A stretch of 64,000 nucleotides of DNA from Stenotrophomonas terrae (GTDB taxonomy: Bacteria > Pseudomonadota > Gammaproteobacteria > Xanthomonadales > Xanthomonadaceae). Position 1 is the stretch's first letter; each line of letters opens with the position of its first letter. The translations under genes were made by a program, and so were the position numbers. This document shows, piece after piece, positions 43,296 through 52,608 of the stretch. The notes under the pieces were generated by a model. The model ran no database searches and was not told the DNA's origin. It saw only the letters and a list, made by a program, of their open reading frames with translations. The stretch spans positions 31,135 through 95,134 of the forward strand of contig NZ_LDJJ01000051.1 of the NCBI RefSeq assembly GCF_001431465.1. The letters are read 5' to 3'.

Positions 43296-45797
43296 ATGCC
43301 CAAGCACCTGCTCATCGTCGAATCACCGGCCAAGGCCAAGACGATCAATAAATACCTCGGCAAGGACTACACGGTCCTGGCCTCGTATGGGCATGTGCGT
43401 GATCTGGTCCCCAAGGAAGGCGCGGTCGACCCGGAAAACGGGTTCGCCATGCGTTACGACCTGATCGAAAAGAACGAGAAGCACGTCGAAGCCATCGCCA
43501 AAGCCGCAAAGGGCGCCGATGACATCCTGCTGGCGACCGATCCGGATCGCGAGGGTGAGGCAATCAGCTGGCATATCGCCGAGATCCTGAAGGAACGCGG
43601 CCTGTCCGACGGCAAGCCGATGCAGCGGGTGGTGTTCACCGAGATCACCCCGCGCGCGATCAAGGAAGCCATTGCCCAGCCGCGCGAGATCGCCGCCGAC
43701 CTGGTCGATGCCCAGCAGGCGCGTCGCGCGCTGGACTACCTGGTCGGCTTCAACCTGTCGCCGGTGCTGTGGCGCAAGGTACAGCGCGGCCTGTCCGCCG
43801 GCCGCGTGCAGAGCCCGGCGCTGCGCATGATCGTCGAGCGCGAGGAAGAGATCGAAGCCTTCATCTCGCGCGAGTACTGGAGCATCGAAGCCGCCTGTGC
43901 GCATCCCTCGCAGCACTTCAACGCGCGCCTGATCAAGCTGGACGGGCAGAAGTTCGAACAGTTCACCGTCACCGACGGCGACACCGCCGAAGCCGCCCGC
44001 CTGCGCATCCAGCAGGCCGCGCAGGGCGCGCTGCACGTCACCGACGTGGCCAGCAAGGAGCGCAAGCGGCGCCCGGCGGCGCCGTTCACCACCTCCACCC
44101 TGCAGCAGGAAGCCTCGCGCAAGCTCGGCTTCACCACCCGCAAGACCATGCAGGTGGCGCAGAAGCTGTATGAAGGCGTCAACATCGGTGACGAAGGCAC
44201 GGTCGGCCTGATCTCGTACATGCGTACCGACTCGGTGAGTCTGTCGCAGGACGCGCTGGCCGAAATCCGCGACGTGATCGCCCGTGACTACGGCATCAGC
44301 TCGCTGCCGGACAAGCCCAACACCTACACCACCAAATCCAAGAACGCGCAGGAAGCCCACGAAGCCGTGCGCCCGACCTCCGCGCTGCGCACCCCGGCCC
44401 AGGTGGGCAAGTACCTCACCGACGACGAGCGCAAGCTGTACGAGCTGATCTGGAAGCGCGCCGTCGCCTGCCAGATGATCCCGGCCACCTTGAACACCGT
44501 CAGCGTCGACCTGTCGGCCGGCAGCGAGCACGTGTTCCGCGCCAGCGGCACCACCGTGGTCGTGCCCGGCTTCCTGGCCGTGTACGAGGAAGGCAAGGAC
44601 AACAAGAGCGCCGAGGACGAGGACGAAGGCCGCAAGCTGCCGCTGATGAAGCCCGGCGACCGCGTGCCGCTGGACCGCATCGTCGCCGACCAGCACTTCA
44701 CCCAGCCGCCGCCGCGTTTCACCGAGGCGGCGCTGGTCAAGGCGCTGGAGGAATACGGCATCGGCCGTCCGTCCACCTACGCCTCGATCATCCAGACCCT
44801 GCTGTTCCGCAAGTACACCGAGATGGAAGGCCGCAGCTTCAAGCCGACCGACGTCGGCCGCGCGGTCAGCAAGTTCCTCTCCAGCCACTTCACCCAGTAC
44901 GTCGATTACGACTTCACCGCCAAGCTCGAAGACGAGCTGGATGCGGTGTCGCGTGGCGAGGAAGAGTGGATACCGCTGATGGAGCGCTTCTGGGGCCCGT
45001 TCAAGGAACTGGTCGACAACAAGAGCGAGTCGCTGGACCGCACCGACGCCGGCAGCGCGCGCGTGCTGGGCCCGGACCCGGTCAGCGGCAAGGACGTCAC
45101 CGCGCGCATCGGCCGCTTCGGCCCGATGGTGCAGATTGGCACCGTCGATGACGAAGAGAAGCCCAAGTTCGCCTCGCTGCAGCCGGGCCAGAGCATCTAT
45201 TCGATCTCGCTGGACGAGGCGCTGAAGCTGTTCGACATGCCGCGCAAGCTCGGCGCCGACGCCAATGGCGAGGAAGTCACCGTCGGCATCGGCCGCTTTG
45301 GCCCGTTTGCCAAGCGTGGCAGCACCTATGCCTCGCTGACCAAGGAAGACGACCCGTACAAGATCGACCTGGCCCGCGCCATCTTCCTGATCGAGGAGAA
45401 GGAAGAAATCGCGCGCAACCGCATCATCAAGGAGTTCGAAGGCTCGGACATCCAGGTATTGAATGGTCGCTTTGGCCCGTACATCAGCGACGGCAAGATG
45501 AACGGCAAGATCCCCAAGGACCGCGAGCCCGCCTCGTTGACCTTGGCTGAAGTCGAGCAGCTGATGGCCGACACCGGCAAGCCGGTGCGCAAGGGCTTCG
45601 GCAAGAAGGCCGCCAAGAAGACCACGGTGAAGAAGGAAGCCGCGCCGAAGAAGGCCGCCGCCAAGAAGGCCCCGGCCAAAAAGGCAGCGACCAAGAAAGC
45701 CGCAACCAAGAAGACCGCGGCGAAGAAGGCCACCAAGAAAGCCGTCGCCAAGAAGGCAGTGAAGAAGTCGGCAGCCGACGACGCACCGCCGTTCTGA
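43296..45797 (+). CDS. topA: DNA topoisomerase I
   Basis: An 833-residue type IA topoisomerase that relaxes negative supercoils. The Toprim start LLIVESPAKAKTINKYLGKD (~4-23), the acidic DPDREGEA (~84-91), the active-site Tyr in LISYMRTDSVSLS (~Y309) and RPTSALRTPAQVGKYL are intact. In place of the classic Cys4 zinc fingers, the C-terminus has Topo_C_Rpt repeats (IGRFGPMVQIG, GIGRFGPFAKRG, NGRFGPYISDG) and a ~75-residue Lys/Ala-rich tail built from KKAA units, which should bind DNA strongly. The tail is typical for Xanthomonadaceae. Confidence 0.96.
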   Translation: MPKHLLIVESPAKAKTINKYLGKDYTVLASYGHVRDLVPKEGAVDPENGFAMRYDLIEKNEKHVEAIAKAAKGADDILLATDPDREGEAISWHIAEILKERGLSDGKPMQRVVFTEITPRAIKEAIAQPREIAADLVDAQQARRALDYLVGFNLSPVLWRKVQRGLSAGRVQSPALRMIVEREEEIEAFISREYWSIEAACAHPSQHFNARLIKLDGQKFEQFTVTDGDTAEAARLRIQQAAQGALHVTDVASKERKRRPAAPFTTSTLQQEASRKLGFTTRKTMQVAQKLYEGVNIGDEGTVGLISYMRTDSVSLSQDALAEIRDVIARDYGISSLPDKPNTYTTKSKNAQEAHEAVRPTSALRTPAQVGKYLTDDERKLYELIWKRAVACQMIPATLNTVSVDLSAGSEHVFRASGTTVVVPGFLAVYEEGKDNKSAEDEDEGRKLPLMKPGDRVPLDRIVADQHFTQPPPRFTEAALVKALEEYGIGRPSTYASIIQTLLFRKYTEMEGRSFKPTDVGRAVSKFLSSHFTQYVDYDFTAKLEDELDAVSRGEEEWIPLMERFWGPFKELVDNKSESLDRTDAGSARVLGPDPVSGKDVTARIGRFGPMVQIGTVDDEEKPKFASLQPGQSIYSISLDEALKLFDMPRKLGADANGEEVTVGIGRFGPFAKRGSTYASLTKEDDPYKIDLARAIFLIEEKEEIARNRIIKEFEGSDIQVLNGRFGPYISDGKMNGKIPKDREPASLTLAEVEQLMADTGKPVRKGFGKKAAKKTTVKKEAAPKKAAAKKAPAKKAATKKAATKKTAAKKATKKAVAKKAVKKSAADDAPPF

Positions 45798-45922
45798 TCC
45801 TGCACTTCCTTCTCCCTCCGGGAGAAGGTGCCCGAAGGGCGGAAGAGGGTGGGCTCTGTGATCCTGCACTTCCTTCTCCCCCCGGGAGAAGGTGCCCGAA
45901 GGGCGGAAGAGGGTGGGCTCTG
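45796..45922. repeat. Tandem duplicate of a 64-bp intergenic element
   Basis: Two copies (45796-45859 and 45860-45922) differing at one internal base and at the end, each containing a hairpin CTTCTCCC/GGGAGAAG and GCCCGAAGGGC. Directly after the topA stop. The remaining stretch to tsaC holds only a terminator. Confidence 0.85.
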
Positions 45923-46020
45923 CTCCGAGAACAGGCCAAAAGGTCTTGCTCCAAGGCAGCTGACCGATCCCTCTATCCCCCTCCCCCGCCAACAAGCGGA
46001 TAATCAGCAACACCCGCAGC

Positions 46021-46041
46021 AGGCCGCCCATCGGGCGGCCT
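46021..46041 (+). terminator. Intrinsic terminator downstream of topA
   Basis: AGGCCGCCC, loop ATC, GGGCGGCCT, followed by TTGTTTTG. Ends the dprA-smg-topA transcript before tsaC. Confidence 0.85.
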
Positions 46042-46105
46042 TTGTTTTGCGTCCCTTTCGTGGGTTGGCCGCTTTGTGTGCGCCAGCCCTCCAACGGTGC
46101 TGACC

Positions 46106-46666
46106 ATGCTCGAACTCGACCTGCACAACGTCGTCCCCGCCCTCAAGGCCGGCGGCGTGATCGCCTACCCGACCGAAGCGGTCTGGGGCCTGGGCTGTGA
46201 TCCCTCCAACCAAGCAGCAGTGATGAAGCTGCTGGCGCTCAAGCAGCGGCCGATCGAGAAGGGCATGATCCTGGTTGCCGCCAACCCGGCGCAGCTGGAC
46301 GGCTGGGTACAGCTGGATGCGCTGGCCGACGAACGCCGCCAGGCAGTACTGGACAGCTGGCCGGGCGCCAACACCTGGATCGCCCCGGCCGGTCCACATG
46401 CCCCGCGTTGGATCACCGGCGAGCACACCGGCATCGCCGTGCGGGTCAGCGCCCACCCGCTGGTACAGGCCTTGTGCGAGGCCTGGGGCGGCCCGCTGGT
46501 ATCGACCAGTGCCAACCTCGCGGGCGAGCCGCCGGCGCGCGCCCGTGAGCAGCTGGATCCCACCCTGTTGGCGCAATTGGACGGCCTGCTGGACGGCACC
46601 ACCGGCGGCCTGTCCCAACCCACCCGCATCCGCGTCGCCGCCACCGGCGAAGTACTGCGCGACTGA
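46106..46666 (+). CDS. tsaC: Threonylcarbamoyl-AMP synthase
   Basis: A 186-residue YrdC-domain enzyme that makes threonylcarbamoyl-AMP from Thr, bicarbonate and ATP for t6A37 in ANN-decoding tRNAs. GGVIAYPTEAVWGLGCDPSN (~17-36), LKQRPIEKGMILVAANPAQL (KxR..K motif) and PLVSTSANLAGEPP (STSAN) are the family signatures. Short form without the Sua5 extension. ATG 46106 used. Confidence 0.95.
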   Translation: MLELDLHNVVPALKAGGVIAYPTEAVWGLGCDPSNQAAVMKLLALKQRPIEKGMILVAANPAQLDGWVQLDALADERRQAVLDSWPGANTWIAPAGPHAPRWITGEHTGIAVRVSAHPLVQALCEAWGGPLVSTSANLAGEPPARAREQLDPTLLAQLDGLLDGTTGGLSQPTRIRVAATGEVLRD

Positions 46667-46693
46667 GCCGCCCAGTCCGAGGCCCGGATTTCT

Positions 46694-46864
46694 GTAGTGC
46701 CGAGCCACGCTCGGCAAGAGGCTTCACCGGTAGAGCTTCAGCCGAGCATGGCTCGGCTCTACAGACGCGGTTCCGGCAATGCTTGTAGGAGCTGCGGTAG
46801 AGCCGAGCCGTGCTCGGCAGGGGCTTCACCGGTAGAGCCTCAGCCGAGCATGGCTCGGCTCTAC
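46694..46864. repeat. SMAG-type palindromic repeats, two dimers
   Basis: Two head-to-head pairs (46694-46762 and 46797-46864) of the GTAG(A/T)GCCGAGC..GCTCGGC palindrome, each pair ending in GGCTCTAC. Between them, GTAGGAGCTGCGGTAG links the pairs. Pattern is that of the SMAG elements of S. maltophilia. Confidence 0.9.
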
Positions 46865-46906
46865 AGACGCGCTTCCGGGAAGGGCAGAGCCCCCCATAAC
46901 AAGTCC

Positions 46907-47824
46907 TCAGCGCTGGCCCGGCTGGCGCCTCCAGCGATGCCAAAGCAGTACCGCGCCCAGCAACAGCACGCCGGCGAAAGCGGTGGCGAACGGCAACACC
47001 GGCAAGGCTCCCGCCGGCAGTACCAAGGCCAGGAACGGAAATGCATATACCGCGGGCACCCGCATCTTGAAGATCGCCAGAATGGCATGCACCAGCAGCA
47101 GGTCCAGCAACGCGATCAACAACCACGACTCCAGCCATTGCGCCGCCAGTACGCCCACGCCGGCAGACATACTGAGCACTGCCACCTGTTTGGCCAACAG
47201 CCGCGCCGAATACATCTTCATGTGCAGCGATTCGTAGACCACCACCGCCAGTGGTGGAATCACCATCAGCTGTGCATGCCCCAGCGCCAGCGCAACGCCC
47301 ATCCATGCAGCACTGATCAACGCGTAGAAACCGAGCAAGGGCAATTGCGGCGGCGGTGCATCACGCGATGCACCGCGCGGCCGGCGCCACACCACGCCGA
47401 TGGCCAGCACCGCGGTGGTGACCAGGATCGCCAGCATGAAAGACCAATGGCTGGCATTGGTGACAACAGGCAGAAAGCCCGTCGCCAACGCCGGAGCCAG
47501 GCTGTACCTCAGTACCGCGAACATGCCCAGCATGCCTATCAGCACCAACGCCAGCTTCGCGCTGACGGGCAGCTGTGTCAGGTTGATCGCAAACCCCAGC
47601 AATGCGGTGAGGCTTGGCCAGAGAAAGATTTTCTCCGGGTGTCGCATCCATTGCGGGTCTTTCCACGTCCACAATGCCACCGCCATCGCAGCCAGTTCCG
47701 GCAGGATGATCTCCCGATCCTGGAACAGCATCGCCGCTGCAACCATCAGCAGAATGAAGGCGAAGGCAGGCAGATACGATCGTGGTGGCAAGGGAAGCGG
47801 CGGCGCCGGAGTTTGCGTAGGCAT
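46907..47824 (-). CDS. Polytopic membrane protein, unknown function
   Basis: A 305-residue inner-membrane protein with about eight to ten hydrophobic segments (for example YLPAFAFILLMVAAAMLF, LALVLIGMLGMFAVL, FATAFAGVLLLGAVLLW) and few conserved polar residues. No family motif is recognised; KIFLWPSLTALLGFAINL and RVPAVYAFPFLALVLP may help a database search. ATG 47824 starts MPTQTPAPPLPLPP; upstream in-frame sequence does not look coding. Isolated, leftward, bordered by SMAG repeats. Confidence 0.7.
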   Translation of the reverse strand: MPTQTPAPPLPLPPRSYLPAFAFILLMVAAAMLFQDREIILPELAAMAVALWTWKDPQWMRHPEKIFLWPSLTALLGFAINLTQLPVSAKLALVLIGMLGMFAVLRYSLAPALATGFLPVVTNASHWSFMLAILVTTAVLAIGVVWRRPRGASRDAPPPQLPLLGFYALISAAWMGVALALGHAQLMVIPPLAVVVYESLHMKMYSARLLAKQVAVLSMSAGVGVLAAQWLESWLLIALLDLLLVHAILAIFKMRVPAVYAFPFLALVLPAGALPVLPFATAFAGVLLLGAVLLWHRWRRQPGQR

Positions 47825-47964
47825 GCGTGAGACGCTGAAGGCATGAAGACCGGGCAAGGATGTGCCCTCCCACCGTGTGAGGGTCAAGCACAGCGCGCGC
47901 TGTGCTGCGGGCCTGATCACCGCCCTCACTTGCGCCAGCACCCACGCAGGGTAACTATCACGCC

Positions 47965-48642
47965 ATGCGTAACTTCTGCCTGCCCCTGCTCAGCTGCCTG
48001 GCCCTGCTGCCCTTCGCCGCAGCAGCGGCGGATCCGCCGCCCGCCTCCACGCCTGCCGGCGCTGCCGACAATGTGCGCATCTACCGCTGTGTTGGCAGCA
48101 ATGGCGCGGTATCGCTGCAGGATGCGCCCTGCACCAAGGCCCACCAGCAACAGGTGCTGGATATGACCCGCCCCAAGGATCCACCACCGCGTCCGGTAAC
48201 CGCGGCACCGGCAGCCGCCGCTGCACCGGTACTGCAGCGCGAGGTGCGGGTAGTCACGGTGCAACCGCCGCAGCCCATGTATGAGTGCGTCACCAGCGAA
48301 GGCGAGCGCTATACCAGCGACAACAACGACGGCAATCCACGCTGGGTGCCAACCTGGGGCTATGCCTATCCGTCGTTCCCCGGCCCCGGAGGCCCACACC
48401 CGCCGCACCCACCCGGTGGCGGCGGGCCATGGCAGCCCGGCGTCGCGGTTCCGATGGGCTCGGTGCTGGTGCGTGACAGCTGCCATGCGCTGCCCCCGCA
48501 GGAAGTCTGTGCACGCCTGCGTGATCGCCGCTGGGAACTGATCCGCCGCTACAACAGCGCCCTGCAGAGCGAGCGCCAGGAACTGATGCGCGAGCAGCGC
48601 GGCATCGATGCCCGGCTTGAGCAGGATTGCGGGGGAACCTGA
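47965..48642 (+). CDS. Exported DUF4124 domain protein
   Basis: A 225-residue exported protein. Signal peptide MRNFCLPLLSCLALLPFAAA, then a DUF4124 domain (RIYRCVGSNGAVSLQDAPC), a second similar element (YECVTSEGERYTS), and a Pro/Gly-rich linker (FPGPGGPHPPHPPGGGGP). C-terminal helical segment with two Cys (RDSCHALPPQEVCARLRDRR). Probably periplasmic. Function of DUF4124 is unknown. Overlaps the next gene by 1 nt. Confidence 0.82.
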   Translation: MRNFCLPLLSCLALLPFAAAAADPPPASTPAGAADNVRIYRCVGSNGAVSLQDAPCTKAHQQQVLDMTRPKDPPPRPVTAAPAAAAAPVLQREVRVVTVQPPQPMYECVTSEGERYTSDNNDGNPRWVPTWGYAYPSFPGPGGPHPPHPPGGGGPWQPGVAVPMGSVLVRDSCHALPPQEVCARLRDRRWELIRRYNSALQSERQELMREQRGIDARLEQDCGGT

Positions 48643-49274
48643 TGCGCCATCTACTTGCACTCCTGCTCTGCGTCAGCGCCAGCGCGCAGGCCGGCGAAAT
48701 CGTGTTCTACCGCTGCACCGATGCCAGTGGCGCACTTACCGTGCAGAACATGCCCTGCCCAAAAGGCACCCAGCTGCAGAGCAGAAAAGTCATGCAGGCG
48801 GTGGATACTCCACCGCCAATGCCGGCCCCGGCCCCAGCGGCGCCCGCCGGATTGCCAGCGCTGATGGCAGCACCAGCGGAAGCTCCGCCAGTAGCAGCAA
48901 CCACGCCGGCAAAAGCGCCTGCCGCGCCCGTTGCAGCGCCAGTACCCTTGCCCGACCTGTTCCAATGCCGCACCCGCGAAGGTGAGAGCTATTTCAGCGA
49001 AAGCAGTGAGCCGCCATCACGTTGCGTGGCGATGCAGGTAACCGGCCTTGACGGCAACCCGTCGACCGGCGCCGGCGAGGCCTGCGAAGTGGTGCGTGAT
49101 ACCTGCACCGCGGTTGATCCGGCCCAGCAGTGCGCGACCTGGCAGCAGCGGGTGGACGAGGCCGAATCGCAATGGCGCTTTGCCGCGCCCAGCCAGGCGC
49201 AGGCCCTGCAGAAGAACTATCAACGGCTGCAATCGCTGCTCGACGGCAGCGACTGCAAGGCTCAGAAGCCGTAG
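48642..49274 (+). CDS. Exported DUF4124 domain protein, paralogue of upstream gene
   Basis: A 210-residue paralogue of the preceding protein with the same layout: signal peptide [20 protein letters not shown]4124 ([20 protein letters not shown]), Ala/Pro-rich linker, second Cys-motif element ([13 protein letters not shown]) and a C-terminal Cys/helix part. Translationally coupled (TGATG). The 3' end overlaps the convergent SDR gene by 13 bp. Function unknown. Confidence 0.82.
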   Translation: MRHLLALLLCVSASAQAGEIVFYRCTDASGALTVQNMPCPKGTQLQSRKVMQAVDTPPPMPAPAPAAPAGLPALMAAPAEAPPVAATTPAKAPAAPVAAPVPLPDLFQCRTREGESYFSESSEPPSRCVAMQVTGLDGNPSTGAGEACEVVRDTCTAVDPAQQCATWQQRVDEAESQWRFAAPSQAQALQKNYQRLQSLLDGSDCKAQKP

Positions 49275-50038
49275 CGCAGGAAACCGCCATCCACCGCGAT
49301 GCATTCGCCGGTGACGTAGCTTGATGCTGGCAGGCACAGGAAGCTCACTGCCGCCGCCACTTCCTCCGGCTCACCGATGCGGCGCATCGGCGTGCGTGCG
49401 ATCACCTCGTCGTAGTAGTCAGCATCGGACAGGGGGCCAGAGGTGCGGCGGGTACGGATGTACCACGGCGCCACCGAGTTGACGCGGATGCCGTCCTCGG
49501 CCCATTCGCAGGCCAGGTTGCGGGTCATCTGCTGCATCGCCGCCTTGGTCATGCCATAGACCACGCCGCTGCGCACATGGGTGATGCCGGACACGCTGCC
49601 GACATTGACGATGGCCGAGGATGCATGCCGGGTCAGCAGCGGGTGCGCGTAGCGGCACAGCTCGAACGCCGAGAACAGGTTGGTCTCGAAAATGCCGCGC
49701 CATTCGTCTTCGGAATACTCGGTTGCCGGCTTGGTGGTATTGCCACCGGCGTTGTTGACCAGGATGTTCAGGCCATCGCTGTGGTCCTCGACCCAATCGA
49801 GGATTTCCTGGCGGTCCTGATCATCGCTGACGTCGGCGGAAAGCGCGTGGATGCCACGCTCGGGGAAGGCATCGGCCAATTCATCGCGCGCGGTTTCCAG
49901 CGCATCGCCATCGCGTCCGACGATCAGTACATCGGCGCCGAAGCCCAGCAGTTCACGGGCGATCGCGAGGCCGATGCCGGCACTTGCACCGGTTACCAGT
50001 GCGGTCTGTCCATCCAATCGCCAGCGCTGCGGGTTCAT
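49262..50038 (-). CDS. SDR family oxidoreductase (tropinone reductase-like)
   Basis: A 258-residue classical short-chain dehydrogenase. Cofactor motif [16 protein letters not shown] (TGxxxGIG), [10 protein letters not shown] (NNAG), catalytic Ser-Tyr-Lys in [21 protein letters not shown]. Arg in VGRDGD suggests NADP(H). The overall sequence resembles tropinone reductase-like and SDR proteins of unknown substrate. Overlap of 13 bp with the convergent DUF4124 gene. Confidence 0.92.
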   Translation of the reverse strand: MNPQRWRLDGQTALVTGASAGIGLAIARELLGFGADVLIVGRDGDALETARDELADAFPERGIHALSADVSDDQDRQEILDWVEDHSDGLNILVNNAGGNTTKPATEYSEDEWRGIFETNLFSAFELCRYAHPLLTRHASSAIVNVGSVSGITHVRSGVVYGMTKAAMQQMTRNLACEWAEDGIRVNSVAPWYIRTRRTSGPLSDADYYDEVIARTPMRRIGEPEEVAAAVSFLCLPASSYVTGECIAVDGGFLRYGF

Positions 50039-50133
50039 TGCGGTTCCTCTTCGGTGCTCGGGTGCGGCGTCGCGGAAGGACGCTGCCGGGGGATGGGGCT
50101 AGGATAGCGGCCTGAGCCCAGCGGAGCATGCCA

Positions 50134-50358
50134 ATGAAGCACCTTTCCCTGTTGATCCTGCCCCTGTTGCTTGGCCTTGCCGCCTGCAAGCCGCAACCAC
50201 CGGAAACCGAACGCCGCCCCGATCCGCAGGCCACCGCGCTGCGTGATGCGATGAGCAAGGATCTGGAGCAAGCCAAGGCCGCCGCCGCAGCGACCGAAGA
50301 TGCCGCCAAAGCGCAGAAAGCCGCGCTGGATGCAGCCGAAGGCGCGAGCAGCCAATAG
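50134..50358 (+). CDS. Small lipoprotein
   Basis: A 74-residue lipoprotein: MKHLSLLILPLLLGLAAC with lipobox LAAC, then a short Pro/charged part and a helical Ala/Lys/Glu-rich segment (LEQAKAAAAATEDAAKAQKA) that likely forms a coiled coil, similar in outline to Lpp-like proteins. ATG 50134 has GGAG 7 nt upstream. Function unknown. Confidence 0.7.
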   Translation: MKHLSLLILPLLLGLAACKPQPPETERRPDPQATALRDAMSKDLEQAKAAAAATEDAAKAQKAALDAAEGASSQ

Positions 50359-50365
50359 CGCACCT

Positions 50366-50566
50366 GTAGTGCCGAGCCATGCTCGGCAGGGGCTTTACCG
50401 CAAGACCCAGACCGTAGTGCCGAGCCATGCTCGGCAGGGGCCTTCCACGTACAGCTTCATCTGTAGTGCCGAGCCATGCTCGGCAAGAGGCCTTCCCGGT
50501 GAAGCCTCTGCCGAGCATGGCTCGGCACTACAGGATTCCTTCTTGCCGAGCATGGCTCGGCATTAC
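50366..50566. repeat. SMAG-type palindromic repeat cluster, five units
   Basis: Five units of GTAGTGCCGAGCCATGCTCGGC type: three in one orientation (from 50366, 50414, 50463) and two in the other (ending 50531 and 50566). They lie between a lipoprotein gene and the sppA terminator. Not CRISPR: spacing is irregular and unique spacers are absent. Confidence 0.9.
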
Positions 50567-50580
50567 AGAGCTGCGGATAC

Positions 50581-50608
50581 GACAACGCCGCCCTTGGGCG
50601 GCGTTGTC
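50581..50608. terminator. Perfect hairpin between lipoprotein and sppA
   Basis: GACAACGCCGCCC, TT, GGGCGGCGTTGTC: 13-bp stem with minimal loop, 22 bp beyond the sppA stop. No long U-tract on either side. Confidence 0.65.
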
Positions 50609-50630
50609 GGTACTCACCAATCAGGTTTGC

Positions 50631-52538
50631 TTACAAACCGCAGAAGCAATACGCCAGTGACTTCACCGGTGCGCCATTGCGGTCCTTCACTGCGTCTTCG
50701 ACGAAGCGCAGCTGGGTGTCCAGCTCCGGCATCTGCTTGGCGATCAGCATGCGCGCGATGCCCGAGTCGGCCAGCATCCAGGCACCCGCACGGCTGCCGG
50801 CAAAGCCGGTCATGAACTGCGCGAACGGGGTGGCTGCCTTCTCGATGTAACGCACGCGGAACTTGCCGGCCTCGCCCAGCTTGGCCAAAGTGGCGGCGTG
50901 CGCGACGGCCGCCTTCAAGCCACCAAACTCGTCCACCAGCCCGCGTTCCTTGGCCTGCGCACCACTCCACACGCGACCGCGGGCGACTTCATCCACGGCT
51001 TCAACCGGCTTCTTGCGTGCCGCGGCCACCTTGCCGGTGAAATCGGCATAGCCCTTGTTGATCACCGACTGGATCACCTGGCCGACGGCCGGGTCCATCG
51101 GCCGGGTCACGTCGAACGCGCCGGCAAAACGGGTGGTGCCGACGCCGTCGGTATGCACGCCGATCTTGTCCAGGCTGCGGGCGAAGTTCGGGATCATGCC
51201 GAAGATGCCGATCGAGCCGGTGATGGTGGATTCATCGGCGTAGATGCGATCAGCGTTCATGCTGATCCAGTAACCACCCGATGCCGCCATGTCGCCCATC
51301 GATACCACCACCGGCTTGCCGGCAGTCTTCAAGGCTTCGACTTCGCGGCGGATCTGCTCGGAGGCGAATACTTCGCCACCCGGCGAATCCACGCGCAGCA
51401 CCACGGCCTTCACTTCGTCGTCGTCGCGGGCCTCGCGCAGCAGTGCCGAGGTCGAGATGCCGCCGATGCGACCGGCCGGCAGGTCACCGCCGCCGATTTC
51501 GCCTTCGGCCACCACCACCGCCACCTGCGGACGCGAATCCACCGGCGAGCGGCGCGCATCAACCTGGGTCAGGTAGTCGCCCAGGCTGATCTGGCGGTAG
51601 CCACCGTCGGCATCGCTGTCGGCCACGCCACGCTCGGTGAGCAGCGCATCCACTTCTTCACGGGTCTTCAGGCCATCCACCAGCTTCTGCTGCAGGGCGA
51701 AGCGGGCCAGGTCGCCTTCGGCGGCGGCAACTCCTTCAGGCAGGGTGTCGATGCCGGCTGCCAGCTGCGCGGCGTCCAGCTTGCGTGCCTTGGCGATGTC
51801 ACCCAGGTAGCGCTGCCACACGTCGTTCATCCAGAACAGGTCGGCCTCCTTGGCCTGCGGCGATGCGGCGTCGAGCACATAGGGCTCAGCGGCGGACTTG
51901 AACTCGCCGACCTTGAACAGGTGTACGTCCACACCCAGCTTGTCCTGCAGGCCACTGCGGAAGTACTGGCGGTAGCGGCCCAGGCCTTCCAGCAGCAGGC
52001 CACCCATCGGATCCAGGTAGATCTCGTCGGCCTGCGCGGCCAGCAGGTACTGCGACTGGCCCATGTTCTCGCTGAAGGCCACGACCTGCTTGTTGGACGC
52101 CCGCAGGTCCTGCAGCGCAGCGGTAACCTCACGCATCGAGGCGAAGCCGCTGGGCTGCAGCTTGTCCAGCTGCAGCACCACGCGGTTGATCTTCTTGTCG
52201 TCCTTGGCCGCTTCGATGGCGCGGATCAGATCGCGCAGCTGCAGCTCTTCGGCATTGCGTTCACCCAGCGCCTTGCCCAGCGCGCGGCTGAGCGGGTCGG
52301 TGCTGTACTGCTCGACCAGGCGGCCTTCCGGCGCGATCACCAGGGTGGTGCCTTCCTGCAGCAGGGCGGTCGATGAAGCACCCTTGCCCACGGCAACCAT
52401 CAAGCCGATCAGGATCAGGAACAACAGGCCGAAGAACAGCAGGTTGAGGATCAGCCGGCGGGTGAAGTTCATGACATCCCACAGGCCAATGAAGAAGCTG
52501 GCAATGGGATTGCGGCGTGGCAAGGGGGGGGGATTCAT
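50631..52538 (-). CDS. sppA: Signal peptide peptidase SppA (67K type)
   Basis: A 635-residue inner-membrane serine protease that degrades cleaved signal peptides. N-terminal anchor (LILNLLFFGLLFLILIGLMVAV), duplicated S49 domains with Lys214 in GEFKSAAEPY in the first half and nucleophile Ser420 in GDMAASGGYW in the second, matching the Lys/Ser dyad of E. coli SppA split between two repeats. RIYADESTITGSIGIFGMIP is a further signature. ATG 52538 used. Confidence 0.95.
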   Translation of the reverse strand: MNPPPLPRRNPIASFFIGLWDVMNFTRRLILNLLFFGLLFLILIGLMVAVGKGASSTALLQEGTTLVIAPEGRLVEQYSTDPLSRALGKALGERNAEELQLRDLIRAIEAAKDDKKINRVVLQLDKLQPSGFASMREVTAALQDLRASNKQVVAFSENMGQSQYLLAAQADEIYLDPMGGLLLEGLGRYRQYFRSGLQDKLGVDVHLFKVGEFKSAAEPYVLDAASPQAKEADLFWMNDVWQRYLGDIAKARKLDAAQLAAGIDTLPEGVAAAEGDLARFALQQKLVDGLKTREEVDALLTERGVADSDADGGYRQISLGDYLTQVDARRSPVDSRPQVAVVVAEGEIGGGDLPAGRIGGISTSALLREARDDDEVKAVVLRVDSPGGEVFASEQIRREVEALKTAGKPVVVSMGDMAASGGYWISMNADRIYADESTITGSIGIFGMIPNFARSLDKIGVHTDGVGTTRFAGAFDVTRPMDPAVGQVIQSVINKGYADFTGKVAAARKKPVEAVDEVARGRVWSGAQAKERGLVDEFGGLKAAVAHAATLAKLGEAGKFRVRYIEKAATPFAQFMTGFAGSRAGAWMLADSGIARMLIAKQMPELDTQLRFVEDAVKDRNGAPVKSLAYCFCGL

Positions 52539-52608
52539 GGACGCTCCGGTGGGGGCTGGTTGCAAGTCAGGATACGCATAACCGGACGCCGCCGGCATAG
52601 CCTTTAAG

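Noticed and set aside
43323..46094. 923-codon open frame antisense to topA
   Set aside because: High-GC third-position bias opens the antisense frame; topA on the plus strand has full family motifs and the antisense product is low-complexity (Leu/Gly/Arg/Val-rich) with no known domain.
50366..50566. CRISPR array
   Set aside because: Palindromic units in both orientations, irregular spacing and no unique spacers or cas genes; these are SMAG/REP elements.
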